Origin: Collinsella sp. AF02-46-1 | GTDB taxonomy: Bacteria > Actinomycetota > Coriobacteriia > Coriobacteriales > Coriobacteriaceae | DNA: 64,000 bases | Assembly (NCBI RefSeq): GCF_003465825.1 | Contig: NZ_QSBV01000003.1 | Location: forward strand, 35,113-99,112 | Reading direction: 5' to 3' | Shown: piece by piece, positions 42,931 to 52,343 of the stretch | Numbering within the stretch: position 1 is the first letter of the stretch | How the letters are laid out: the number at the start of each line of letters is the position of its first letter | Notes under the pieces: model-generated | The model's database searches: none | Told to the model about the DNA's origin: nothing | Seen by the model: only the letters and a program-made list of their open reading frames with translations | Program-made: the position numbers and the translations under genes

Positions 42931-43812
42931 TTACTGGTCAGTCGGCTTGGCGACGCCGGACTCATCGGACCAAAGCTCGACACCCTTGTTCTTGAGGTAG
43001 TTGTCGGCATAGGCGCGACGGCCGCCGGGCTTGGCGGTGAGGTCGCCCATCATATTGGAGAAGCCACCATCGACCTTGATGGCGTCGCCGGTGGTAAAGT
43101 CCGAGCGCTTGGACGCCAGGAACATGACGGCGTTGGCGATATCACTGACCTCGCCGATGCGACGCGTGGCGATCAGACGGCTGCGGCTCTTTTCGACCTC
43201 GGGGTCGGCGTAGAAGTTGGCCGACATCGGGGTCTTAACGAAGCAGGGCTCGACGCAGTTGGAGCGGACGCCGTAGGGGCCCCACTCGGCGGCGAGCATC
43301 TTGGACATCATGTTGACGCCGGCCTTGGTGGAGCTGTACGCGCCCGAGAACGTCTCGGGGGAGTGGCTGGCGACGGTCGAGATGTGCACCAGGCGGCCCT
43401 GGCCGGCCTTGATCATCTCGCGACCAAAGCGCTGCGAGGTGATGAAGTAACCGGTGAGATTGACGTTGAGCACCTGCTCCCAGTCGCTCAGCGGCAGGTC
43501 CTCCATGGCGGCGAAGCGCAGGATGCCGGCGGTGTTGACGAGAACGTCGACGCGGCCGAAGTCGGCGATGGTGGCGTCGACGGCGGCCTGAACCTCGGCC
43601 TCGTCGGTGGCGTTCATCTTGTAACCCTCGGCGTGGATGCCAAACTCGGCGGCGAGGTCGGCGGCAGCGGCCTTGACCTTTTCTTCGTCTAGATCGAGCA
43701 GGACGACGTTGGCGCCGTTGCGGGCGAACTCGCGGCAAATCTCGACGCCCATACCGCCGAGTGCGCCGGTCACGGCGCAGACATCGCCCTCGAGCTTAAG
43801 CCAGTTGCTCAT
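42931..43812 (-). CDS. Short-chain dehydrogenase/reductase (SDR)
   Basis: 293 residues. The cofactor motif TGALGGMG and NTAG are present, the catalytic Ser is in VHISTVAS, and Tyr/Lys are in YSSTK. It resembles gluconate/sorbitol dehydrogenases, with an unusual C-terminal extension of about 40 residues after the DGGF motif. AAGGGAAG precedes the ATG. It is first gene of the minus-strand operon and is divergent from a LysR regulator, the usual arrangement for regulator and target. Confidence 0.92.
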   Translation of the reverse strand: MSNWLKLEGDVCAVTGALGGMGVEICREFARNGANVVLLDLDEEKVKAAAADLAAEFGIHAEGYKMNATDEAEVQAAVDATIADFGRVDVLVNTAGILRFAAMEDLPLSDWEQVLNVNLTGYFITSQRFGREMIKAGQGRLVHISTVASHSPETFSGAYSSTKAGVNMMSKMLAAEWGPYGVRSNCVEPCFVKTPMSANFYADPEVEKSRSRLIATRRIGEVSDIANAVMFLASKRSDFTTGDAIKVDGGFSNMMGDLTAKPGGRRAYADNYLKNKGVELWSDESGVAKPTDQ

Positions 43813-44045
43813 AGGAACTTCCCTTCTTGTGCCTCCCGGTGGGTCGCTCCCATTAACCGACCCACGTGGTTTTCGCTGGTTATCGTATGCTTTGCGTTTG
43901 CGCAGGTGAATTGCATATTTGTTAGAATGGCGTTAACCGTAGGTTCATACCGCTTGATGCGATTTGTATCCGATTGAGCGCGTGACCTGCGAAAACGACC
44001 CCCTACGGCACCGTGTGGCCGTACGTGCGAAAACGGAGAGATGAC

Positions 44046-44924
44046 GTGTACGATCGACGACTTGAGGCTATTTCGGCCGCCGCGGAGCTGGGGAGCTTCT
44101 CGCGCGCGGCGGCAAAACTGCGTGTGTCGACCCCGGCGCTCGTCAAGCAGGTGTCGGGATTCGAGGCCGAGTTTGGCATCACGTTGTTTGAGCGCTCACA
44201 TTCGGGCGTCAAGGTGACGCCGGCGGGGGCGCTGCTGGTAGACGATGCGCGCTCGATCATGCGCCAGTCCGAGGATGCGTTGCGCCGCGCCCGACGCGCA
44301 GCGGGCGATGGCGGCGCCGTGCGCCTGGGTGTGTCGATGATGTGCCCGGGGCGCCAGACGCTGTCGATGTGGACGGACGTGCACGAGCTGGAACCGTCGT
44401 TGCGCTTCGAAATTGTCCCAGTGAGCGACCTCTATGACGAGCGTGAAACCGTCATGCGCAGCCTGGGTCGCGAGGTGGATGTGGTGCAGTCGAGTTTCTC
44501 GACCCCGCGCTGGGGCGATGCCTGCCAAAAGCTCCGTATCGTCAACGTGCCGTTTTATATCGACGTGCCGCGCACAAGCCGACTCGCGCGCAAGACGCGC
44601 ATCACGGTTGCCGACCTAGAGGGCATGCGCTTGCGCGTGCTTCGCCACGGCAACGACGCCATGGACAGCCTGCGTATCGATCTGTTGGCCGACGGCGGCG
44701 TGGATGTGATCGACGTGGACAGCTTTGACTTTGCGCTCTTTAACGATGCGGAGGAAAAGGGTGACGCGGTGCTCACCTGCGGAGCGTGGTCGGGCGTGCA
44801 CCCGGCCTTTGTGGGCGTGCCGTTCCTGTGCGGCCGCGAGGTGCCGGTCTTTCTGCACTACCCGCTCGAACCCACCCTCCAAGTCCAAAAATTCGTCAAC
44901 GCCATGGCCCAACTTCTCAAATAG
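44046..44924 (+). CDS. LysR-family transcriptional regulator
   Basis: About 292 residues. The N-terminal helix-turn-helix reads LEAISAAAELGSFSRAAAKL, then LVKQVSGFEAEFGITLFERS, followed by a LysR substrate-binding domain. The GTG at 44046 has GGAGAG 5-6 nt upstream and is preferred over a GTG at 44013. The 233-bp divergent gap to the SDR gene should hold the binding sites; no clear T-N11-A site stood out. It probably controls the SDR/MFS/dehydrogenase operon. Confidence 0.88.
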   Translation: MYDRRLEAISAAAELGSFSRAAAKLRVSTPALVKQVSGFEAEFGITLFERSHSGVKVTPAGALLVDDARSIMRQSEDALRRARRAAGDGGAVRLGVSMMCPGRQTLSMWTDVHELEPSLRFEIVPVSDLYDERETVMRSLGREVDVVQSSFSTPRWGDACQKLRIVNVPFYIDVPRTSRLARKTRITVADLEGMRLRVLRHGNDAMDSLRIDLLADGGVDVIDVDSFDFALFNDAEEKGDAVLTCGAWSGVHPAFVGVPFLCGREVPVFLHYPLEPTLQVQKFVNAMAQLLK

Positions 44925-45044
44925 CTATCGTGTCGATGATTCTTTAATCCCCGTCCTAGAAAAATCATCTGGTAGAGTTGACCTCACGTGAATTTCAGCA
45001 CACTGTGTGCTACCTGCACTTTTGCCATTTAGGGGAGTAAACTT

Positions 45045-46135
45045 GTGAATACTTCTGTCGCCAAGAAGGCCAGCCAGGCGGTGCGCCTGCTCATGATGGT
45101 GCTCACGGCAGTTCTCATCTTCTTCTTCATCAATGTTATGCTGCTCGTCTCCGATATCCAGGGCACGGCGCGCGTGGTCAACTACGCCGGTCTGGTGCGC
45201 GGCACCACGCAGCGAATCGTTAAGCTCGAGGACGCGGGCCAACCTCAAGATGACCTGCTCAAAGCCGTGGATTCATACATTAACGGTTTGCGTTACGGAA
45301 GTGACGACCTTAACCTCGTCCGTCTCGACGACGATGAGTATCAGACAAAGATGACCGAGCTTGCAAACTATTTTGATAAGCTTTGCGCCGAGATTATCCG
45401 CGTGCGCGAAGTCGGCTACGAGAACACCGACATCATCTCCATGAGCGAGGAGTTCTTTGGCATTTGCGACGATGCTACGCGACTCGCAGAGGACTACTCT
45501 CAGGAGAAGGCGTCGGCGCTCAACTATCTCGAGGGCTTGGTGATCATCGACATCGTGGGCTTGGTGACGACCTTTGCGGTCGAACTTGTTCGCGCGGTAC
45601 GCACTGCCGCGCTCAATCGCGAGCTGCAGAGCAAAGTTTATCTCGACGAAGCTACGGGACTGCCCAACAAGAACAAGTGCGAGGAAATCTTGGGCCAGGA
45701 GCATCCCGTTTCCGCTGAAGCGCCCGTTGCGCTGTGTGTCTTCGATCTAAATAATCTGCATACGGTCAATAACCGCTTTGGCCACGAGAAGGGTGACGAA
45801 TACATCCGTTCTTTTGCCCAGCAGCTGGGCGCGTGGCGTCCGAGGCCTGCTTTGTGGGCCGCGACGGCGGCGATGAGTTTATCGCGGTGCTGTGGGATGC
45901 CGATCGAGCTGCCGTGGAGTCCCGTCTCGCTCGGGTCCGTGCGAATGTGAACGAGTATTCCGAGGCTCACCCCGACATGCCTATTAGCTATGCGGTGGGC
46001 TACGCGCTTTCCAGTGATTTTGATGAACCGCCTACGATGCGCGAGCTCTTTTCCCAGGCCGACAAAAACATGTACATCGACAAGAACCGCGTGAAGACAG
46101 CCGAGGCGGCCGTGCCGCAACGCGAGGAACGGTAA
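45045..46135 (+). pseudogene. Membrane diguanylate cyclase (GGDEF), frameshifted
   Basis: The first frame (45045-45950, GTG start with GGGGAG) encodes two membrane helices (about 12-36 and 163-187) around a PilJ-like extracellular region and the first half of a GGDEF domain (LDEATGLPNKNKCEE, FDLNNLHTVNNRFGHEKGDEY). It loses similarity after FAQQLG. The second half, with the active motif GRDGGDEF, continues in another frame from about 45833 to 46135. A single missing base in GGGCGCGTGG (about 45828-45835) explains it. It is either a true mutation or a sequencing error; no slippery site is apparent. Confidence 0.85.
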
Positions 46136-46146
46136 GCCCGTAAAAA

Positions 46147-46174
46147 GAGGCCCTGGCCAACCGGCCAGGGCCTC
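46147..46174 (+). terminator. Terminator after the diguanylate cyclase
   Basis: A perfect 12-bp stem GAGGCCCTGGCC / GGCCAGGGCCTC has a 4-nt loop; CTTTTATT follows after 7 nt. Confidence 0.7.
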
Positions 46175-46216
46175 ACTAACTTTTATTCCGTTTTTAATGA
46201 CGGGCTGATCGCGCGC

Positions 46217-46326
46217 AGGAGGGCGCCCCGGGGGCGGCGGGGTATTTCCTCCGCGCGCAGTTTCGCAGCGCAGCGAGAATGTTTGAGCACGGAGGAATTA
46301 CCCCGCCCGCCCCGGGGCACCCTCCG
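46217..46326. repeat. Long imperfect inverted repeat
   Basis: The arms GGAGGGCGCCCCGGGGGCGG...TTTCCTCCG and CGGAGGAATT...CCGCCCGCCCCGGGGCACCCTCC (about 35 bp each) surround a 38-nt loop. It lies between convergent genes and is of the same kind as the hairpins at 4204 and 37580. Confidence 0.65.
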
Positions 46327-46339
46327 TCAGTAGCCGGTC

Positions 46340-48259
46340 CTACTCCAGCTCAAATGCACCCGTATACAGCTGGTAGTAGTACCCGCGCTTGGCGATCAAC
46401 TCGTCGTGGTTGCCGCGCTCGATGATGCGGCCGTGGTCTAGGCAGATGATCGCGTCGGAGTTGCGTACGGTGGAGAGACGGTGTGCGATGACAAACGTCG
46501 TGCGACCCTCCATGAGCTTGTCCATACCCGCCTGCACGATAGCCTCGGTGCGGGTGTCAATGCTCGACGTTGCCTCGTCCAGGATCATCGCCGGCGGATC
46601 GGCGACAGCGGCGCGCGCGATCGAGATCAGCTGGCGCTGGCCCTGCGACAGCTGCGCGCCGTTGCCGGTGAGCATGGTGTCGTAGCCGTCGGGCAGGCGG
46701 GTGATAAAGTCGTCCGCGCCCGCGAGCTTTGCCGCCGCGATGCACTCCTCGTCGGTGGCGTCCAGGTTGCCGTAGCGGATGTTATCCATCACGGTGCCGG
46801 TGAACAGGTTCACGTCCTGCAGCACGACGCCCAGCGAGCGGCGCAGATCGGCCTTGCGGATCTTGTTGACGTTGATGCCGTCGTAGCGGATCTTGCCGTC
46901 GGCGATGTCATAGAAGCGGTTGATGAGGTTGGTGATGGTCGTCTTGCCGGCACCGGTGGCGCCGACAAACGCGACCTTCTGGCCCGGCTTGGCAAACACG
47001 GACACGCCGTGCAGCACCTCGTGGTCGGGCGTGTAGCCAAAGTCGACGTTGTCCATGACCAGGTCGCCGCGCAGCGGCACGTACTCAATCTCGCCGGTTG
47101 CGCGGTGCGGATGTTTCCATGCCCACATGCCGGTGTGGTGGTCGGCCTCCTCGAGCTGCCAGGTATCGGGGTTCACCTGCGCGTTGACGAGCGTCACATA
47201 GCCTTCGTCGGCCTCGGGCTCCTCGTCGATGAGCTCAAAGATGCGGTCGGCGCCGGCGAGGCCCATGACCACGGCGTTGATCTGCTGCGAGATCTGGCCG
47301 ATCTGTCCGCAGAACTGCTTGGTCATGTTGAGGAACGGCACCACGACGGCGATGGACAGCGTCATGCCCGAGATGCTCAGGTTGGGCACGCCCAGCGCCA
47401 GGAAAATGCCGCCTGCCAGTGCGACTAGCACGTAGAGCAGGTTGCCCAGGTTCATAAGGATAGGCATGAGGATGTTGGCGTACATGTTGGCCTTCTGCGA
47501 GACCTCGAAGAGCTTTTCGTTGCGCTCGTCAAAATCGGCTTCGGCGGCAGACTCGTGGCAGAATGCCTTGACGACCTTCTGGCCGTTCATGACTTCCTCG
47601 ATATGGCCCTCGACCACGCCGAGCTCGGTCTGCTGCGCAATAAAGAAGCGCGCGGAGTTAGAGCCGAGCAGCTTGGTCATAAAGGTCATAAAGGCGACGC
47701 CGGCCACAATGACCAGGCACATCCACACGCTGTAGTACAGCATGATAAAAAACACCGTGACGATGACGATGGTCGTCATGAGCAGGTTGGGCAGCGACTG
47801 GCTGATCATCTGGCGCAGCGTGTCGATGTCGTTGGTGTAGTGGCTCATGATGTCGCCGCGCTGGTGCGTGTCGAAGTAGCGAATCGGCAGGTCCTGCATG
47901 CGGTTGAACATCTTCTCGCGCAGCTTCTCGAGCGAGCCCTGCGTGACGATGGCCATGGCGCGGTTCCAGAACAGCGAGGACAGGATGCCGACGCCGTAGA
48001 TGCAGGCGAGGGTGGTCACGAGCTGTGCGATCTTGGGCTGTGCGGCTTCCCAATCGCCCGACTGCCACGATTCGCTAATAATCTGCAGAGCGCTCTGAAG
48101 GAAGGTCGCGCCGATGGAGTTGATGATGGCGCAGAGCACCACGCCGACGACGACGAGGGGCAAAAGCACGGGGTAGAAGCCAAAGAGCGTCTTGATGAGG
48201 CGCGACATGGTGCCGCCCTTGCGGTTGAGTGCGCGCTCAGCGGTCGTTGCCTTACTCAT
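46340..48259 (-). CDS. ABC exporter, half-transporter with canonical ATPase site
   Basis: 639 residues: an exporter membrane domain and an ATPase domain with Walker A GATGAGKT, signature LSQGQRQL and Walker B MILDEATSSID. An insertion of about 30 residues (QLEEADHHTGMWAWKHPHR region) lies before the ATPase core. The start ATG overlaps the preceding gene by 8 bp, and GAAGGAGG is upstream. It is third gene of the marR-ABC-ABC operon and the partner of the next-listed half-transporter. Confidence 0.93.
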   Translation of the reverse strand: MSKATTAERALNRKGGTMSRLIKTLFGFYPVLLPLVVVGVVLCAIINSIGATFLQSALQIISESWQSGDWEAAQPKIAQLVTTLACIYGVGILSSLFWNRAMAIVTQGSLEKLREKMFNRMQDLPIRYFDTHQRGDIMSHYTNDIDTLRQMISQSLPNLLMTTIVIVTVFFIMLYYSVWMCLVIVAGVAFMTFMTKLLGSNSARFFIAQQTELGVVEGHIEEVMNGQKVVKAFCHESAAEADFDERNEKLFEVSQKANMYANILMPILMNLGNLLYVLVALAGGIFLALGVPNLSISGMTLSIAVVVPFLNMTKQFCGQIGQISQQINAVVMGLAGADRIFELIDEEPEADEGYVTLVNAQVNPDTWQLEEADHHTGMWAWKHPHRATGEIEYVPLRGDLVMDNVDFGYTPDHEVLHGVSVFAKPGQKVAFVGATGAGKTTITNLINRFYDIADGKIRYDGINVNKIRKADLRRSLGVVLQDVNLFTGTVMDNIRYGNLDATDEECIAAAKLAGADDFITRLPDGYDTMLTGNGAQLSQGQRQLISIARAAVADPPAMILDEATSSIDTRTEAIVQAGMDKLMEGRTTFVIAHRLSTVRNSDAIICLDHGRIIERGNHDELIAKRGYYYQLYTGAFELE

Positions 48260-50066
48260 GTGCCTCGCCTCCTTCCTGGGTCTGAGCTTGCGTTACGGAT
48301 GCCTCGGTGTCGGCCTCGACGGCCTCTTCGCCCTCGGCAGACATCTTGTTCTGCGAGGTAAAGGTCTCGCGGTAGATCTCGCTCGTCTTGAGCAGCTCAT
48401 CGTGGTTGCCGATCTGCGCGATGCGGCCGCCCTCCATGACGATGATGCGGTCTGCATCCTGCACGGAGCTAATGCGCTGGGCGATGATGAGCTTGGTCGT
48501 GTTGGGCAGATAGCTTGCCAACCCTGCGCGAATCTTGGCGTCGGTCTTGGTGTCGACGGCGCTGGTGGAGTCGTCCAGGATTAAGATCTTGGGGCGACGC
48601 AGCAGGGCGCGTGCAATGCACAGGCGCTGCTTCTGACCGCCGGAAACATTGGAGCCGCCCTGTTCGATCCAGGTGTCATAGCCCTTGGGGAAGCCATCGA
48701 CAAACTCGTCGGCGCAGGCCAGATGTGCCGCCTCGCGGACCTCTTCGTCGGTGGCGTTCGGGTCGCCCCAACGCAGGTTCTCGGCAATCGTGCCGCTAAA
48801 CAGCACGTTTTTCTGCAATACCATGGCCACTTGGTGGCGCAGAGCGTCCAAGTCGTAGTCGCGCACATCCACGCCGCCCACGCGCACGGTACCTTCGGTG
48901 GTGTCGTACAGACGGGCGATGAGGTTTACAAGCGTGGACTTGGCCGAGCCGGTGCCGCCGATGATGCCGATGGTCTCGCCGCTCTTAATGTGCAGGTCGA
49001 TATCGTCGAGCGCCTGGCGCTTCGCATGCGCGGAATACTTAAAGCTCACGTGGTCAAAGTCGATGGAGCCATCGGCGACCTCGAGCACGGGCTCGGCGGG
49101 ATCGGCGATCGTGGGCTCGGCGGCCAGCACCTCGGTGATGCGGTGCGCCGATTCGTCGGCCATGGTCACCATGACAAAGATCATCGACAGCTGCATCAGA
49201 CTCATGAGGATTTGGAAGCCATAGGTAAAGATCGAGGAGAGCTGGCCCACGTCGAACAGCGTGCCCTGGCTCGTGATGATGAGCTTGGAGCCCAGGTAGA
49301 TGATGACGACAAACGCGCCGTTGACGCAGATGTTCATCATGGGGTTGTTAAAGGCAAGCAGCTTCTCGGCGTGGGTGAAGTCCATCTGGACGTCGCGCGC
49401 AGCGGTCGCGAACTTCTCCTTCTCAAAGTCTTCGCGCACATAGCTCTTAACTACGCGCATGCCGGTGACGTTTTCCTCGACGGACTCGTTAAGGGCGTCG
49501 TACTTGTGGAACACGCGCGAGAAGATGGGGCGCACCTTAAAGATGATAAAGAACAGCCCAAAGCCCAGCAGCGGAATGATGATCAGGTAGACCATGGCAA
49601 CGCTGCCGCCCATGATAAACGCCATGGTAAAGGCGAAGATCAATACCAGCGGCGCGCGCACGGCGATGCGGATGATCATCATAAAGGCCTGCTGCACGTT
49701 GTTGATATCGGTGGTCAGACGCGTGACGAGCGAGGAACTCGAGAATTCATCGATGTTGGCAAAGCTGAACGTCTGGATCTTGTAGAACAGGTCGTGACGC
49801 AGGTTCTTGGCGAAGCCGCAGCTCGCATGGCTGCAGGTGACGCCGGCAGCGGCGCCAAAAGCAAGCGACGTCAGCGCGATGAGCACCAAAAAGCCCGCGG
49901 TGGGAAGCATCTCGGCTACGGTGGCGCCGTCTTTGATGGCATCGATCAGGTTGGCGGTGATAAATGGAATCAGCATCTCGCAGAGCACCTCGCCAAGCAC
50001 GAGCAATGGCGTGGCAACAGTGACTTTCATATAGTCGCGGATGCTGCCCATGAGGGTTTTAATCAT
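48252..50066 (-). CDS. ABC exporter, half-transporter with degenerate ATPase site
   Basis: 604 residues. The ATPase domain has Walker A GGTGSAKST, signature VSGGQKQR and Walker B LILDDSTSAVD, where the catalytic Glu is Asp. The C-terminal tail is Glu-rich. The start overlaps the marR stop codon by 8 bp. With the product at 46340 it forms an asymmetric heterodimer. Control by a MarR repressor suggests efflux of an inducing compound, for example a drug or bile-related molecule; this is an inference. Confidence 0.93.
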   Translation of the reverse strand: MIKTLMGSIRDYMKVTVATPLLVLGEVLCEMLIPFITANLIDAIKDGATVAEMLPTAGFLVLIALTSLAFGAAAGVTCSHASCGFAKNLRHDLFYKIQTFSFANIDEFSSSSLVTRLTTDINNVQQAFMMIIRIAVRAPLVLIFAFTMAFIMGGSVAMVYLIIIPLLGFGLFFIIFKVRPIFSRVFHKYDALNESVEENVTGMRVVKSYVREDFEKEKFATAARDVQMDFTHAEKLLAFNNPMMNICVNGAFVVIIYLGSKLIITSQGTLFDVGQLSSIFTYGFQILMSLMQLSMIFVMVTMADESAHRITEVLAAEPTIADPAEPVLEVADGSIDFDHVSFKYSAHAKRQALDDIDLHIKSGETIGIIGGTGSAKSTLVNLIARLYDTTEGTVRVGGVDVRDYDLDALRHQVAMVLQKNVLFSGTIAENLRWGDPNATDEEVREAAHLACADEFVDGFPKGYDTWIEQGGSNVSGGQKQRLCIARALLRRPKILILDDSTSAVDTKTDAKIRAGLASYLPNTTKLIIAQRISSVQDADRIIVMEGGRIAQIGNHDELLKTSEIYRETFTSQNKMSAEGEEAVEADTEASVTQAQTQEGGEAHE

Positions 50067-50565
50067 CCAGTTCCTCCCAGGTTACACGGATTTTCTCGAG
50101 CATTTCGGCGAGCTGCTCGCGCTCGTCGTGGTTGAGGGCGCTAAAGGCCTGCTCCCTAAAGCGGATGCGGGCGGCTTGGTCGATGCGGGCCTTCTCCCAG
50201 CCGATCTCGGTCAGGCGAATGGTGAGCTGCCGGCGATCTTTTGGATTGCGGCTGCGCTCGATGATGCCGGCGCACTCGAGCTTGGACAAGATTTCGGAAA
50301 GCGACCCCGGCTTGAGGTCGAAGTGCATGCCGAGTTCCTGCTGCGACATCTCGCCGTTTTCCTGCTTGGCAAGCAGGCAGACGATGGGCGCCTTGCCGGA
50401 CACGCCGCCGCCGTGAAAGTGCATGTAGTGGCCGCAAAAGCCTAGGCCGCTCAGGATGCGCTTGGCGAGCTTGTCTTCGCCGTTAACTGCTTCGGGCACG
50501 TCTGCCGGCTGCGACGGGTCGCCGCCGGGCTCGTGCGGACGAAGGTTAAGGGGTTCATCGCACAT
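50059..50565 (-). CDS. MarR-family transcriptional regulator
   Basis: 168 residues. The winged-helix core reads MSQQELGMHFDLKPGSLSEILSKLE, AGIIERSRNPKDRRQLTIRLTEIG, and a C-terminal dimer helix. The N-terminal extension of about 40 residues is Pro-rich. It is first gene of the operon with two ABC half-transporters, overlapping the next by 8 bp. A clear palindrome over its promoter suggests autoregulation. Confidence 0.9.
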   Translation of the reverse strand: MCDEPLNLRPHEPGGDPSQPADVPEAVNGEDKLAKRILSGLGFCGHYMHFHGGGVSGKAPIVCLLAKQENGEMSQQELGMHFDLKPGSLSEILSKLECAGIIERSRNPKDRRQLTIRLTEIGWEKARIDQAARIRFREQAFSALNHDEREQLAEMLEKIRVTWEELDD

Positions 50566-50586
50566 GAATTCGTATCGCTCCTTTCT

Positions 50587-50649
50587 TTAGTTAGGTAGTG
50601 GGATTGTTTTGTGCCTAACTAATCTAGGAGTGCTATACAGGAATGTCAA
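50587..50649 (-). promoter_or_regulatory. marR-ABC operon promoter with palindromic operator
   Basis: On the minus strand a -35 TTGACA (50649-50644) and a -10 TAGATT (50626-50621) are 17 bp apart. The inverted repeat TTAGTTAGG (50587-50595) / CCTAACTAA (50614-50622) with an 18-bp spacer overlaps the -10 and start region, fitting repression by the MarR protein. The remainder of the gap to 51026 contains a hairpin GGTCCCGCCGTT (50690-50718) but no supportable gene. Confidence 0.65.
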
Positions 50650-51026
50650 GGTACCAAAGTAGTTGTTGCGCGGTTTTACCAAACCTATTGGTCCCGCCGT
50701 TCTAACGAACGGCGGACCAGCCGACGCTGCGCGGGCCGCATTTGGACAATCTGACGTTCAACTTCAAGGGCGCGACCAGAAGGTCAGCACCCTTTCGTTT
50801 CACGTCACCTTGCCTCAAATGCGACCCGCTCGCTGGCATTGCCAAAACATCGACGTTTACATGTTGGAATGATCCGTGGGGGACGGAGGAAAAGGGATCA
50901 TTTTCCGAAACCTTTCCGCAACAATGCGCTCTTCGCGGCCCTGGCGCCTGCTCGCAACGGTCCCTGCGCTACACTTAGTCGCACTGTGGCGACTTTGCGC
51001 CGCTCCCGACCCAAGGGGGGACTCTC

Positions 51027-51851
51027 ATGAAGAACACTCAGCTGCTGCTGATCAACGATATGTGCGGCTACGGCAAGGTCGCGCTTTCCGCCATGCTGCC
51101 GGTGCTGTCGCATATGGGCTACCGCATCCACAACCTGCCGACGGCGCTTGTGTCCGATACGCTCAACTACCCCAAGTTCTACATCCACGACACCACGGAG
51201 TACGTGCGTCAGAGTCTCGCCATCTGGGAAGAGCTCGGCTTTGAGTTCGACGCCATCTCCACTGGCTTTATCGTGACCGAAGAAGAGACGCGCATCATCT
51301 CAGACTTTTGCCACCGCCGCGCGCAAAAGGGCACCAAGGTATTCGTCGACCCCATCATGGGCGACAACGGCAAACTTTACGCCGGTGTGCCCGAGTCCAC
51401 GATCGGTCTCATGAGGCATCTGCTCGAGTGCGCCGACTATGCGGTGCCCAACTATACCGAGGCGTGCCTGCTCACCGACACGCCCATTGCCGAGCAAATC
51501 ACGCCTGACGAGGCCCACGCCCTTGTGGACGCCATGCGCGCGCTGGGCGCCAAGTCGGTGGTCATTACGAGCGCTGTGGTCGACGGCACGAACGCCGTCA
51601 TCGGTTACGACCACGTGGCGGGGGAGTACTTCACGATTCCCTTCGACCTGATCCCGGTCTATTTCCCGGGCACCGGTGACACGTTCTCGGCGGTGCTCGT
51701 CGGTCGCGTTATGGCTGGCTGGAGCCTGCAGCACGCAACGGCCGATGCCATGCGTGTGGTGGCCGAGCTTATCGAGCGCAACGCTGACCAGGAGGACAAG
51801 TCTGCCGGCCTGCCCATCGAGGCCTGCCTGGATGTGATCGACCATGAGTAG
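51027..51851 (+). CDS. pdxY: Pyridoxal/pyridoxamine kinase
   Basis: 274 residues of the ribokinase-like PdxK/PdxY family: INDMCGYGKVALSAMLPVLS at the N-terminus, FVDPIMGDNGKLY, PNYTEACLLT, and the C-terminal anion-hole/catalytic motif FPGTGDTFSAVL. It phosphorylates B6 vitamers to salvage pyridoxal phosphate. AAGGGGGG precedes the ATG. The next gene starts 8 bp inside its end. Confidence 0.93.
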   Translation: MKNTQLLLINDMCGYGKVALSAMLPVLSHMGYRIHNLPTALVSDTLNYPKFYIHDTTEYVRQSLAIWEELGFEFDAISTGFIVTEEETRIISDFCHRRAQKGTKVFVDPIMGDNGKLYAGVPESTIGLMRHLLECADYAVPNYTEACLLTDTPIAEQITPDEAHALVDAMRALGAKSVVITSAVVDGTNAVIGYDHVAGEYFTIPFDLIPVYFPGTGDTFSAVLVGRVMAGWSLQHATADAMRVVAELIERNADQEDKSAGLPIEACLDVIDHE

Positions 51852-52173
51852 CGCCAGCGAAAGCGGCCCCGAGCCCGCGAGCGAGGGCAAGTTGCTCGGC
51901 GCGCCACGCGGCAAGCGCCCACGTATCCGCATTAGCTGCGTGGACCAGCTGGGCACGTGCCGCTGCCACCATGGCCACAAGCCCGGCGACGTCTTCGACT
52001 TCGACCGCGATCGCGGCAAGATGTGCTCCATGGCCTGCCATGTGGGCTTTCCCTATATCGACATCCTGCGCTACGGCGGAACCGTGCCCGGCAACGAGCC
52101 CGGTACGGCAAAGTTCTGCTGCCCCGAGGTCGATACGTTGAACGTCTGGCTCGCCGAGATCGTCGACGAGTAA
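51844..52173 (+). CDS. TIGR04076-family protein
   Basis: 109 residues; the start overlaps the pdxY stop by 8 bp. The conserved part (residues 26-100) reads RIRISCVDQLGTCRCHHGHKPGD and MCSMACHVGFPYIDILRYGG, ending in CCPEV. Four conserved Cys and several His suggest a metal-binding fold. The function is unknown. Coupling to pdxY suggests co-expression only. Confidence 0.8.
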   Translation: MSSASESGPEPASEGKLLGAPRGKRPRIRISCVDQLGTCRCHHGHKPGDVFDFDRDRGKMCSMACHVGFPYIDILRYGGTVPGNEPGTAKFCCPEVDTLNVWLAEIVDE

Positions 52174-52175
52174 TC

Positions 52176-52297
52176 GAGCGTGGATTTTCTCCCACCAAGA
52201 TAATGAGCGTGGATAATCTCCCGTTTAGAGCGCCGTTTTGCGTTCAAAGTGGGAGATTATCCACGCTCAATTTGTATGCGGGAGATTATCCACGCTC
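52176..52297. repeat. Four copies of GAGCGTGGATAATCTCCC, two direct and two inverted
   Basis: The 18-mer occurs at 52176 (two mismatches) and 52205 in plus orientation, and at 52251 and 52280 inverted. The inner pair can form a long hairpin (52203-52270). Each copy contains TTATCCAC on the minus or plus strand, close to a DnaA box. It lies between convergent genes. Confidence 0.75.
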
Positions 52298-52343
52298 ATT
52301 TTATGCCGATGGCGTGGCTCACGCATCCGCGCCGCCCGGGCGC

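Noticed and set aside
40394-43000. 868-codon plus-strand ORF opposite dehydrogenase and MFS genes
   Set aside because: It spans two well-supported minus-strand genes and the gap between them, and shows no domain.
50663-51244. Small plus-strand ORFs upstream of pdxY
   Set aside because: They overlap each other in different frames, lack ribosome binding sites and run into the pdxY coding region.
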